64,000 bases of DNA, from contig WBUK01000002.1 in NCBI GenBank assembly GCA_008933765.1, forward strand, positions 310,001 to 374,000. The letters are read 5' to 3'. The translations under genes were made by a program, and so were the position numbers. This document shows, piece after piece, positions 25,960 to 35,927 of the stretch. This stretch comes from Ignavibacteriaceae bacterium. GTDB lineage: Bacteria > Bacteroidota > Ignavibacteria > Ignavibacteriales > Ignavibacteriaceae. Within the stretch, counting starts at the first letter, position 1. Every line of letters begins with the position of its first letter. The notes beneath the pieces were generated by a model. It was given only the letters and a program-made list of their open reading frames with translations. It searched no databases and was not told the DNA's origin.

Positions 25960-26685
25960 ATGAAAAGACGAAGTTTTTTAACCACCATCGGTGTGTTAAC
26001 CGCTGCCGCAACAGTTAAACCGTTAAACGGCACTATCGAAAAATTCAATCAACTAAATACAAACAGGAGTAAACCTACAATGTCAAAATTTGAATTGCCA
26101 AAACTGCCTTACAGTTATGACGCCCTCGAACCATCGATCGATAAAATGACGATGGAAATTCACCATACTAAACACCATCAGGCTTATGTTAATAACTTGA
26201 ATAATGCTATTGCAGGAACTGAGATGGAGGGCAAATCTCTGGAAGAGATAATGGCTAATGTTTCAAAATACCCTGCTGCAGTTAGAAATAACGGCGGTGG
26301 TCACTTTAACCATTCACTCTTCTGGACTGTTATGAAGCACGGCGGCAGCTCCCCTTCAGGTGCAGTTTTGGATGCTATAAACTCTGCCTTTAATTCGTTT
26401 GACGAGTTCAAAGAGAAATTTAATTCCGCTGCTATGACCAGATTCGGCTCAGGTTGGGCTTGGTTGGTTGTTTCGGGCGGTAAGCTTGTTGTTACCTCAA
26501 CCCCAAACCAGGATAACCCCGTTATGGATATTGCTGATGTTAAAGGCACTCCGATCCTTGGAGTTGATGTTTGGGAACACGCCTACTATCTCAAATATCA
26601 AAACCGCCGGAACGAGTACCTCGGCAGTTGGTGGGATGTTGTTAACTGGGATGAAGTGGCAAGACGATTTGCCGAAGCAAAATAA
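25960..26685 (+). CDS. Superoxide dismutase (Mn/Fe) with Tat-like leader
   Basis: Converts superoxide to peroxide and oxygen. The enzyme domain (about residues 42-241) has the four metal ligands in [20 protein letters not shown] and VDVWEHAYY, and NQDNPV, whose Gln favours Mn. Residues 1-40 begin [19 protein letters not shown], a twin-arginine-like export signal. A second ATG at 26080 ([18 protein letters not shown]) has AGGAG ten bases upstream and would give a normal-length cytosolic enzyme, while the upstream ATG lacks a clear Shine-Dalgarno. Both forms may be made. A terminator follows. Confidence 0.93.
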   Translation: MKRRSFLTTIGVLTAAATVKPLNGTIEKFNQLNTNRSKPTMSKFELPKLPYSYDALEPSIDKMTMEIHHTKHHQAYVNNLNNAIAGTEMEGKSLEEIMANVSKYPAAVRNNGGGHFNHSLFWTVMKHGGSSPSGAVLDAINSAFNSFDEFKEKFNSAAMTRFGSGWAWLVVSGGKLVVTSTPNQDNPVMDIADVKGTPILGVDVWEHAYYLKYQNRRNEYLGSWWDVVNWDEVARRFAEAK

Positions 26686-26697
26686 TTTTATTTTCTG

Positions 26698-26730
26698 ATC
26701 CCGATCGATTAAACGGTCGGGATTCTTTTT
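26698..26730 (+). terminator. Rho-independent terminator after SOD gene
   Basis: ATCCCGATCG (26698-26707) pairs with CGGTCGGGAT (26714-26723), ten base pairs with one wobble, followed by TCTTTTT. Confidence 0.85.
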
Positions 26731-26743
26731 AACTCTTATTTTT

Positions 26744-27358
26744 ATGATACCAATATTTCCTCTTTCTCTTGTAGTTTACCCCGGTGCAAGGTATCCACTT
26801 CATATTTTTGAAGAACGATACAAGAACATGGTGAAGTACTCCATGAAACTGGGAGAGCCTTTCGGGATTATTATTTTTGATAAAGATAACCTCGGTAGGA
26901 TAGGTACCAAAGTTACGGTGGAATCAGTAACGAAAAATTACCCCGACGGCAGTTTCGATATTATCGTTAAGGGCGAAGATAGATTTGTCCTTAAAACTCT
27001 TAAAGAAAATGAAATCGGTTATTATGAAGCTGAGGTTGATCACTATGATGACTTGATTAAGGGGACTTATTCTGAACTGGAAGAAGAAACCCTTAACCTG
27101 TTTAACGAAGTGGTTGAAAAAGCCGGCGTTAAATTAGATGAAAATTATTTCACTAATCTGGAAACTTCGGAAATTAAATCTTTCAAGTTGGCTGAAAAAG
27201 TTGGGCTGACTTTGGAGCAACAACAAACACTGATAACTTTAAGAAATGAAGGTGAAAGGCTTTTCATGTTGCAGGAACACCTTAAAAATCTTTCAGTTGA
27301 GTTGGATAACCGCGCCGACGCAAAAATTTTAATTGAACGAAATGGTTATATTAATTGA
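26744..27358 (+). CDS. Lon N-terminal (substrate-binding) domain protein
   Basis: This 204-residue protein begins IPIFPLSLVVYPGARYPLHIFEERY, the hallmark of the LON substrate-binding (PUA-like) domain, and has no ATPase or protease domain. Residues 1-105 form the beta domain and 115-200 a helical bundle. Stand-alone proteins of this kind are widespread and of unclear function. It starts 14 bases after the SOD terminator and is convergent with atpC. Confidence 0.88.
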   Translation: MIPIFPLSLVVYPGARYPLHIFEERYKNMVKYSMKLGEPFGIIIFDKDNLGRIGTKVTVESVTKNYPDGSFDIIVKGEDRFVLKTLKENEIGYYEAEVDHYDDLIKGTYSELEEETLNLFNEVVEKAGVKLDENYFTNLETSEIKSFKLAEKVGLTLEQQQTLITLRNEGERLFMLQEHLKNLSVELDNRADAKILIERNGYIN

Positions 27359-27368
27359 TTTAATTTGT

Positions 27369-27452
27369 TTTAATCACTATTGTGGTTAAACAAAATACTT
27401 GACTACCATCCGGTAATATTTCAAATTTAATCACTATTGTGGTTAAACAAAA
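27369..27452. repeat. 27-bp direct repeat, 57-bp period
   Basis: A unit beginning TTTAATCACTATTGTGGTTA and ending AACAAAA occurs exactly at 27369-27395 and 27426-27452, between two convergent genes. The second copy runs into the terminator. Confidence 0.9.
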
Positions 27453-27484
27453 AATCCCGATCTGTAAAGACCGGGATTTTTTTT
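27448..27484. terminator. Bidirectional terminator between convergent genes
   Basis: AAAATCCCG (27451-27459) pairs with CGGGATTTT (27472-27480); A-rich sequence precedes the stem and T-rich sequence follows, so it can stop transcription from both the Lon-domain gene and atpC. Confidence 0.85.
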
Positions 27485-27499
27485 ATAAGGGGAAAAATT

Positions 27500-27906
27500 T
27501 CAGGAGGCTGATTTCAGTTTAATCCTGTTTATAGCTCTTTGAAGCGCAACTTCTGCTCTGGGGAAGTCCGTATTAGGGTCGTTCTTATTGCTCAGTCTTT
27601 TTTTTGCCCGATCAAGTGCTTTTTCGGCACGAGCAAGGTCGATATCACGAATATCTTCTATCGATCTGACCAGCACCAACACTTTATTTTTCATCACTTC
27701 GGCAACACCATTAGATATAGAGTAAACTATTTCACCCTGATCTTTTGTGCGAATTTTCATTCTGCCGATTTCAAGCGTGCTTATCATCGGTGCGTGATCG
27801 TAAAGTATTTGAAACTCACCCATCGTACCGGACAATGTAACCGAGAGTACCTGCCCCTCAAAAATCTTACTTGAAGGTGTTAGAACTTCTAAGTAAAACT
27901 CTTTCA

Positions 27907-27907
<1 letters not shown>
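27500..27907 (-). CDS. atpC: ATP synthase epsilon subunit
   Basis: F1 central-stalk subunit linking rotation to the c ring. The 135 residues have the N-terminal beta sandwich (LEVLTPSSKIFEGQVLSVTLSGTMGEFQILYDHAPMIS, with the GEF-IL-HAP signature) and a C-terminal helical hairpin (ARAEKALDRAKKRLS). The ATG overlaps the atpD stop by one base. Confidence 0.95.
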
Positions 27908-29319
<1,412 letters not shown>

Positions 29320-29335
29320 TTAAAAAATCAAACTA

Positions 29336-29366
29336 CAAAAGTACGAATATTTTTGCACTATTTCAA
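29336..29366 (-). promoter_or_regulatory. Bacteroidota-type promoter for atpDC
   Basis: On the minus strand TTG (complement of 29364-29366) is followed after 20 bases by TACTTTTG (complement of 29336-29343), an exact TAnnTTTG. It gives a leader of about 25 bases before the atpD start. Confidence 0.6.
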
Positions 29367-29442
29367 TCAGATTTGTCGTTGAAATTTTCAATCGTTGATA
29401 TAATTTCCGGCACTCGATAATCTAAAGCGCCGGCGGTTAATC

Positions 29443-30513
29443 TTAAGTATCCGTCGATAATCTGAATCTGACAATTTTGCCGTTGGCTTTATCCACTACA
29501 TACAAAACTTTATCGTAGTGCGCCAACCCGGCCGGTTTAATAAAATTATCTGCGCCGCCGATTTTCTGCAGTATCCCGCCAAATTGATTGTAGCGGTAAA
29601 CAGTATCTTTTGCAATATCGGCAACATAAATATTACCCGATTTATCAATCGTAACATCTGAAGGTTCTTTAAACCCATTAATTGCCATTAAATCGGAGCC
29701 ACCTTCGGGCGAAAGTTTCAGTTCATATTGTTCACCGAGAGATGAAACAACCCATGTTAACCATTGAACCCTGAAACTGTTATCACCCCTGAGGGTCATT
29801 ATAAAATCAACATTTCTTTTGTCGAATGCGGTCAAAGATGATAAACCATTTGCTGACATAATGCCGGTTCCCGTTGGGTTAATCGCCGGCAACCTGCCTA
29901 TAAGTGTATCCTGCCCGGATGCGGTTTTTTCAAACTGAAGAATTGAATTATCGGGGTCAACCACACTCGTATTATTTGGGCCCGTTCTCGCTACTAAAAA
30001 AGAATTATCATAGAAAACGCAAACACCCGTGTAATTTACTCGCAGATCCGAAGATGAAACACCACGACCCGGTCTCGGCAGAACCCTCGCCATCGGTGCG
30101 TTTGCAACATTATGCCCACCGGCAAGCATGTTAATTTTATAAACTGCATCAACGCTGCTTGTTACATTGTTTATTGTGGTATCAAATTTGGCAACAACCA
30201 ACAAGTTTAGTTGATAGTCTTGCTCTATCTTTGTGGGTTTGGAAATGGTGCGTGTGCTAAGGATATCACCATTCTGGTTTAACATTACAATCCGGTTGTT
30301 GTCGGTATCTGCTAAATAAAGAAAATAGTCTTTACCAATAATAATATCAGTCGGGTTGTTGAAGCCACCCCACTCCGGGGTTAATTTAACATAAACAGTA
30401 TCACCGGCGATGTTACCGGAGGACTTTTCAGAGTCAAATACACTCAAATCAAATTTTTCGCCGCAACCGCTGAATAATAAAAGAGCAGGTAGAAGTAATA
30501 ATAATTTCTTCAT
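29443..30513 (-). CDS. Lipoprotein with NHL-type beta-propeller repeats
   Basis: From the ATG at 30513 this is a 356-residue lipoprotein: MKKLLLLLPALLLFSGC puts the lipidated Cys at position 17. The body contains NHL-like blades, for example FNNPTDIIIGKDYFLYLADTDNNRIVML, then FKEPSDVTIDKSGNIYVADIA, and IKPAGLAHYDKVLYVVDKANGKIVRF at the end. This six-bladed propeller probably binds protein or glycan at the cell surface. An in-frame ATG at 30525 would overlap the upstream gene. Last gene of the leftward envelope cluster. Confidence 0.82.
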   Translation of the reverse strand: MKKLLLLLPALLLFSGCGEKFDLSVFDSEKSSGNIAGDTVYVKLTPEWGGFNNPTDIIIGKDYFLYLADTDNNRIVMLNQNGDILSTRTISKPTKIEQDYQLNLLVVAKFDTTINNVTSSVDAVYKINMLAGGHNVANAPMARVLPRPGRGVSSSDLRVNYTGVCVFYDNSFLVARTGPNNTSVVDPDNSILQFEKTASGQDTLIGRLPAINPTGTGIMSANGLSSLTAFDKRNVDFIMTLRGDNSFRVQWLTWVVSSLGEQYELKLSPEGGSDLMAINGFKEPSDVTIDKSGNIYVADIAKDTVYRYNQFGGILQKIGGADNFIKPAGLAHYDKVLYVVDKANGKIVRFRLSTDT

Positions 30514-30514
30514 T

Positions 30515-31504
30515 TTAAATTCCAAGAATAATCGATAATCTATGAACGGCTCCTAATCTGTCGTAGTTAACGAGCGCATAATCGAGAGTAAATTTTGCCA
30601 TAGAAATAGGTAAATTCAGCCCCGCACCAAAACTGTAATTTTGTTCTTCAACATTAATCTTGTACCCGCCTCTTAACAAAAATGAAAGCCCTGTAGAAGG
30701 TTCCATAAATGTGTATTCCGCACCGAGCGAAACATTCTCGCTGTTATCGTTTGGGTGATTCAGCTGAATCGAAGTGGTGATTTTATGATGCTCAGTCTCA
30801 TAAGGTTCAAAAGCGAAACCCAGCCGGAACATTGTCGGAGGTGCAAACTCCTGCCAGTCCGATTTTGATCGTTTTCCAACGAGCACCACTTCACCATCAG
30901 GAGCGAGTTGATTACCAAAGTTTGAGAAAGCAACCGCAAATCTGGTTGATCCTAAGCCTGTCCAATAGTAAGTGCCAAAGTCAATAAGCACGCCGCGCAT
31001 TTTCAGTTTATCTAAGGTTTCTTCCATATATTTAACGGTAGCCCCGAAACTGAATTTATCGGTCATTTTTCTACCGTAACTAAGCGAGACACAGAGGTCG
31101 GAAAAAGTGAAGTACTCACCCGTTCCAAAAGGTGCAAATTCAGTGGTTACTTTCATATCACCGGCGGAAAGCATCGTAACCGAGGCGCCGATTGCATCGT
31201 CGGGGGTTATATGATAAACCCCACCGGCGAAGTTGTGTTTAACATCCACTAACCAACTGTTGTACGAAAAGATCGCCTGGTTATCGTTAAACTGCACCAA
31301 CGCTGCAGGGTTCCAGTAGAGGGCACTTGCGTCGTTGGCTACCGCAACAAATGCGTCACCCATCGAAGAAGCACGCCCGCCTACACCGATCTTCAAAAAC
31401 TGAGCGGCTGATATACCTGCCCTTTGTCCGCCAAGAACGGGGAATAACTGCCCGAAAGACTGGCTTGTTAATAAGATTGCTGTTAGTAATAGTATTTTTT
31501 TCAT
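30515..31504 (-). CDS. PorV/PorQ-family outer-membrane protein
   Basis: A signal peptide (about residues 1-19, MKKILLLTAILLTSQSFG) precedes a 14-strand-like beta barrel of about 310 residues. The N-terminal region AAQFLKIGVGGRASSMGDAFVAVANDASALYWNPA is the PorV/PorQ/UPF0164 signature of proteins that serve type IX secretion, where PorV shuttles cargo to the attachment complex. It is immediately downstream of the TonB-dependent receptor (one base between them) and in the same cluster as a protein with a T9SS signal. Confidence 0.82.
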   Translation of the reverse strand: MKKILLLTAILLTSQSFGQLFPVLGGQRAGISAAQFLKIGVGGRASSMGDAFVAVANDASALYWNPAALVQFNDNQAIFSYNSWLVDVKHNFAGGVYHITPDDAIGASVTMLSAGDMKVTTEFAPFGTGEYFTFSDLCVSLSYGRKMTDKFSFGATVKYMEETLDKLKMRGVLIDFGTYYWTGLGSTRFAVAFSNFGNQLAPDGEVVLVGKRSKSDWQEFAPPTMFRLGFAFEPYETEHHKITTSIQLNHPNDNSENVSLGAEYTFMEPSTGLSFLLRGGYKINVEEQNYSFGAGLNLPISMAKFTLDYALVNYDRLGAVHRLSIILGI

Positions 31505-31505
31505 C

Positions 31506-34313
31506 TTAGAACTTAAAGCTTACACCGAGTTTAATGTTGCGTCTGGTCAGGTATCTCGCCGGGTTGTATGGATATGGATCCAGCGGAGCCTGTAGGTCAG
31601 GGTACAACGGATCGTTCCAGGAACCGGGTGTCGGATCACCATATTCATAAGCCCTTCCCGTTGCAGGGTTAATGATTGCAGAGTTTTTAGAATCAAGCAA
31701 ATTGCTTACTTCTACAAAAACGCTGAATCTGAATGTGCCTATCTGTACATATTTTTCAAAATTCAGATCGATATAAAACCAGTTATCAGATATTGCCGTA
31801 TATCTCTCACCACGAACATATTCATACTGAGGCCTGCCATTTTCTTCATAACTGCCCGTAAAAATAGCAGGAGTATAACGCTTGCCTGATTGGAAGAAGA
31901 AACGAATGTTCATGTTATAGTCATCCAGGATACCGTTTCCAAATCCAAAAAGTGCCTCACCGGGTGCTACATAAAAATTAGTAGTCAGGGTTGCGGTTAT
32001 GGGTCTGTCCCAAGCCATGTATTGTTCTTTAATCGACTCTTCAAGAGTACCCTGAGCGATCAAAACACCTTCATCGGCTGAGGAGCTTTTACCGGTTACT
32101 TCAGAGTAAGTAAACACGGCATTTGCTCTGAACCACTTACCAATTCTCTTTTGGTATTCAAACTCTAAACCTCTGGAGCGGGCATAGTCAGCATTCACAT
32201 AAGTTGTGAATTTCTTTGTAGCAAACCTTGCGCTGGAGATTTTGGCAGTTCTTGTGCTGATATAATCAAAAATATCTTTGTAGTAAGCAGTTACGGTTAA
32301 TACATCATCGTCAGTAAACTGTGTTTTAACACCAAGTTCGTATGCAACTGTAGTTTCAGGTTTCAGGTTAGGATTACCAAACCTTTGGAACGATGATTGT
32401 GAATTGTAGGGATCAAGCTTAGCATACACAAACTGTGGCTTGGGCCACTTGCTGAAATGACCGTAAGAAAAGAACAAAGTCTGCGAGTTTGTAATCGGGT
32501 GTGATATTCCCAAGCGCGGGCTTAATCTTGCTTTGTAATATCTGTCTCCAAAAAATTTATAACTGTTTTCATAATATTTTGCACGAATTTCATCAGGAAT
32601 AGTGATAACATCTGGGTTCTTAACCGCATCGTCAACATATTTACCCGGGAACCAGAAATCGAGACGCAACCCAAAATTTAAGATCATACCACCAAAGTTG
32701 ATATTATCCTGTGCATACAGTGCACCAATCATCGGATGAACCTTGTAGATATCGTTATTCAAACCAAGCGAGCCAACCCACGGTTGATAGATATCAACAA
32801 GCTGCATTTCCTGAAACTGCAGTTTAAAACCGGCTTTGAATTTATTTCTTTCGTCAAAGAAGCTTGTAAGGTCACCGGTAATCGAAAACTCGTCAAGGTA
32901 GTGATCGTGCCATGTGTAAGGATTACCCACATCCCAGAAACCATCGCCCGGAATGATACCAACAGTGTCTCTGTCTAAGTTGTAATATTCAACCGGGAAG
33001 TTGGGAATATCTTTTGGCTGACGGTACTGAGTCCAGTCCCGTCCGTTTGCATCGGTGCGCAGATTGGTTAAAAACTTACCTAATTTAAGCTCATAAAAAG
33101 TTTTTGTGTTAACAGTGTGCGTTAAACTGAGCGTATGGTAAATGCTGTTGTGCGTGAACACATTTGCATTACCGAGTATATTTTGAAATTCATATTGATA
33201 ACCCGGACTTGGCTCAACATATTCAAGGTTCGACTGCAGGGACTGCGAATTCTGATTGATCGAAACCGATTGGTTAAACGAATAAGAAATTTTGAAAGTT
33301 GGGGTTACTTTATAAGTTAATTTTGCCAAGCCGTACCAGCTGTTCTCTAACCTTGGTGAAAACCTCGTACCGTAGAAAGTGGAAGAATTTAACGCCGGGA
33401 TGGTTGGTTTGAAGTACCCTTGCGTAATTCCGTTTGAAAGCCCCACATAGAGGTTAGTGAAAAAAGAAATTTCACCCGGAATCTCAACCCCCAAAGCCGG
33501 CAAAATATATTTAGTAATAGGCTCCGGACCCGAAAGGCTAACTTCAAAAATATCTATGTTGAAGACATGCGGATTAGTTTGAGCCGCAAGATTATCTGTT
33601 TTGTACGAGAGATACCCGTTAAAATGCTTAACACTTCCCTCTTTTGTTCTGACATTCACAATACCGGAAGTTGCCTGCCCAAACTCGGCATTGAACCCAC
33701 CGGTAATTACCTCAACCTCTTCCAACGAGTTGGCGCTTAACTGCAAACCGAAACCGGTTCCGGCAAGTGGGTCCTGCACGGAAACACCATCAAGCAGAAA
33801 CGCATTTTCATAAGCCCTTCCGCCCCTGATGTAAAGTGAATTGTCGCTCTGAACCACACCGGCTTGTTGGGCAATAATATCAGTAACATTTTCAACCGCC
33901 GCCAATTCGATATCTTCACTCGAAATTGTCTTTTTACTTTGTGTTTCCTCAACATCAACCAAAGGTTTATCGCCAATAATCACCACATCCTGAGTAAGGG
34001 TAAGAGCCGTCTCCTCCATCTTAACATCAATCGTGGTCTTATTGTTTGCAGTAACCTTAATACCGGTAAATTGAACCGATTTGTAGCCAATAAAAGAAAT
34101 TTCAACAGTGTATGAACCGGGTGCTACATTCTTAATCAAAAAATCCCCGTTTACATCAGTTGCCGCACCGTAGTAGGTACCTTTAACGATAACATTCACA
34201 CCCGGAAGAGGGGTTTCCGTCTTTTTATCAATAATATGCCCCCCGATGCTTCCGTTTTGGGCATAAACCGTAACAACTGAAAAGAGAATTAGTAGCGTTA
34301 TCAATTTTCTCAT
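31506..34313 (-). CDS. TonB-dependent outer-membrane receptor with carboxypeptidase-like N-domain
   Basis: From MRKLITLLILFSVVTVYAQ at 34313 it has 935 residues (an ATG six codons earlier overlaps the upstream gene). After the signal peptide comes a carboxypeptidase-regulatory-like beta domain (GSIGGHIIDKKTETPLPGVN, about 20-105), a plug domain (about 135-235, with DNSLYIRGGRAYENAFLLDG) and a 22-strand barrel ending LTRRNIKLGVSFKF, a proper outer-membrane C-terminus ending in Phe. Its substrate is not evident. No SusD-like partner is present; the neighbours are a large lipoprotein and a PorV-like protein. Confidence 0.9.
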   Translation of the reverse strand: MRKLITLLILFSVVTVYAQNGSIGGHIIDKKTETPLPGVNVIVKGTYYGAATDVNGDFLIKNVAPGSYTVEISFIGYKSVQFTGIKVTANNKTTIDVKMEETALTLTQDVVIIGDKPLVDVEETQSKKTISSEDIELAAVENVTDIIAQQAGVVQSDNSLYIRGGRAYENAFLLDGVSVQDPLAGTGFGLQLSANSLEEVEVITGGFNAEFGQATSGIVNVRTKEGSVKHFNGYLSYKTDNLAAQTNPHVFNIDIFEVSLSGPEPITKYILPALGVEIPGEISFFTNLYVGLSNGITQGYFKPTIPALNSSTFYGTRFSPRLENSWYGLAKLTYKVTPTFKISYSFNQSVSINQNSQSLQSNLEYVEPSPGYQYEFQNILGNANVFTHNSIYHTLSLTHTVNTKTFYELKLGKFLTNLRTDANGRDWTQYRQPKDIPNFPVEYYNLDRDTVGIIPGDGFWDVGNPYTWHDHYLDEFSITGDLTSFFDERNKFKAGFKLQFQEMQLVDIYQPWVGSLGLNNDIYKVHPMIGALYAQDNINFGGMILNFGLRLDFWFPGKYVDDAVKNPDVITIPDEIRAKYYENSYKFFGDRYYKARLSPRLGISHPITNSQTLFFSYGHFSKWPKPQFVYAKLDPYNSQSSFQRFGNPNLKPETTVAYELGVKTQFTDDDVLTVTAYYKDIFDYISTRTAKISSARFATKKFTTYVNADYARSRGLEFEYQKRIGKWFRANAVFTYSEVTGKSSSADEGVLIAQGTLEESIKEQYMAWDRPITATLTTNFYVAPGEALFGFGNGILDDYNMNIRFFFQSGKRYTPAIFTGSYEENGRPQYEYVRGERYTAISDNWFYIDLNFEKYVQIGTFRFSVFVEVSNLLDSKNSAIINPATGRAYEYGDPTPGSWNDPLYPDLQAPLDPYPYNPARYLTRRNIKLGVSFKF

Positions 34314-34327
34314 AAGTGCACCATGGT

Positions 34328-35875
34328 TCATCGTGATATACCAAACTCTCCGAACAGAACCTTTTCGAAAAGCTCGTTTACATTGTTGTTTCCGTTCAAT
34401 TTATTCAACGGAAGAGCGATAAAAAACAGGTTCTTGTTTCCGTTGATAAATCCTGTGTAGCCAGGTATCTGATTACCGGCTGACTTATAAATTGCATGCG
34501 CAACCGACGGGTTGGGATATAACCCAAAATTACCCAAAATGGTGGCAGATGTTTTTAAGGTCGGGTATGATGAAAAACCCGTTTCAGTAGTAAATTCAAC
34601 ACCACTACCGATAACCGGAATCAAGTTGGAAATCGAGTCAACAGGCAAAAATTCGCTCAGTGCCAAAATATCCGGCGGGGGGTTTCTTGGAAACTGCATC
34701 GACATGAAAATCTTTCCTCCGGCGGATAAATATTTATCCACAACATTTTGTGCTGCCTGAACCGAGGGGTTGTTATCTGCGTACCATATAATGCAGTCGA
34801 ACAATTTTAATGTTAAGAAGAAATTATAACTGAAAAATGGGGTTTTATTCCCTGAAATATTAAGGGAATCAAATTTTCCCGCAAGTGCCCCACCCCCAAT
34901 GTTTGAAAGCTGATTGTTGTAAAACTGTGTTGCGTCGTCTGCAACGGCGTAGTCATCAATCAGTAAAATTTTCCCAACCGGTTTGCGAACAAACCATGTT
35001 TTGTTAGTTCCCGGCATCTCAATAAAAGGTGTTTTTGCGCCTGAAATATCAACAGCCTGCACATAGACCTTGTTGTATCCGTTGAGCAACATACCTTTTA
35101 ATTTCTCAGGGTAAATGGTTTGTTCGTTTCCGTCAATAAGAATTTCTGTTTCAGGTTGCGGCGAGGTAAAATCGCGCACTCTAAGGGTAACCAGTCTGGT
35201 TGAACCACGCAAAGCGACAAAATTCGCTTCGTTTGTGGTATCGTTCAATACTATGTTTATCTTTTGTATCGATTCGTCGCCGTCAAGGTCGGATGCTTTC
35301 CAACGAAAAGTCATAATCGGGAACGAAGAAGCAGGCACAACTGTAAGAGTATCCCACTCAATAACGGGCGGCGTATTCTTTATCGGTAACTTTAAACTTG
35401 CCGGGTTAGGATCGATCAGACCAATGTCGTAGAAAAACTCGCCCTGGTCCCAAACGCCGTTGCCGTTCGCATCGATAAAAGATTCGGGCCCAAAATCAAT
35501 GCCGTTTTGGAAAACACGCGTGTTATACACACCATCTCCGCCGTCATCAGCAGCACTAACCTGAAATCGATACAAAGTATCCGCTGCACCAATCTGCAGA
35601 GCGAATGAACTGTCGTTCTTTGTAGTGAAAGTCCAATGCGTGCCGTCCCATGTAAAATAATATCCGATCACTAACCCATCAGGGTCATCACCCCACCAGT
35701 TCATTCTCAGTTTACTCGGTTGTTGTGAAACAGTAGAATCCGGGTAGAGAAACAGATGAGTTACGGGCGGCATATTCCCGACTTTAGTACCAACTAAAGA
35801 ATCTGAACACGACGATAAAGTAATGATCAGAAATGCGGCAAACAGAAAAACAAAAATCTTATTGTTGGGCTTCAT
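34328..35875 (-). CDS. Large surface lipoprotein, function unknown
   Basis: From the ATG at 35875 it has 515 residues. MKPNNKIFVFLFAAFLIITLSSC puts a lipobox Cys at 23; the family is unknown to me. Two Ig-like modules with PPVTHLFLYPDS and NTPPVIEWDTLT motifs occupy the first half, with an EF-hand-like DANGNGVWDQGE loop between them. The second half (VGKILLIDDYAVADD, LKLFDCIIWYADNN, YLSAGGKIFMSMQFP) resembles a Rossmann-like or GATase-like fold lacking obvious catalytic residues. Its C-terminus overlaps the longer form of the receptor gene. No SusD features are visible. Confidence 0.8.
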   Translation of the reverse strand: MKPNNKIFVFLFAAFLIITLSSCSDSLVGTKVGNMPPVTHLFLYPDSTVSQQPSKLRMNWWGDDPDGLVIGYYFTWDGTHWTFTTKNDSSFALQIGAADTLYRFQVSAADDGGDGVYNTRVFQNGIDFGPESFIDANGNGVWDQGEFFYDIGLIDPNPASLKLPIKNTPPVIEWDTLTVVPASSFPIMTFRWKASDLDGDESIQKINIVLNDTTNEANFVALRGSTRLVTLRVRDFTSPQPETEILIDGNEQTIYPEKLKGMLLNGYNKVYVQAVDISGAKTPFIEMPGTNKTWFVRKPVGKILLIDDYAVADDATQFYNNQLSNIGGGALAGKFDSLNISGNKTPFFSYNFFLTLKLFDCIIWYADNNPSVQAAQNVVDKYLSAGGKIFMSMQFPRNPPPDILALSEFLPVDSISNLIPVIGSGVEFTTETGFSSYPTLKTSATILGNFGLYPNPSVAHAIYKSAGNQIPGYTGFINGNKNLFFIALPLNKLNGNNNVNELFEKVLFGEFGISR

Positions 35876-35927
35876 AAAATAGTCCAAAGGAGGCTCAGCA
35901 AGCCGAGCCTCCTTAAAATTGCGAAAA

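Noticed and set aside
31506-35875. SusC/SusD pair
   Set aside because: The receptor is SusC-like in its N-domain, but the adjacent lipoprotein lacks SusD helical repeats and no glycan-degrading genes are present.
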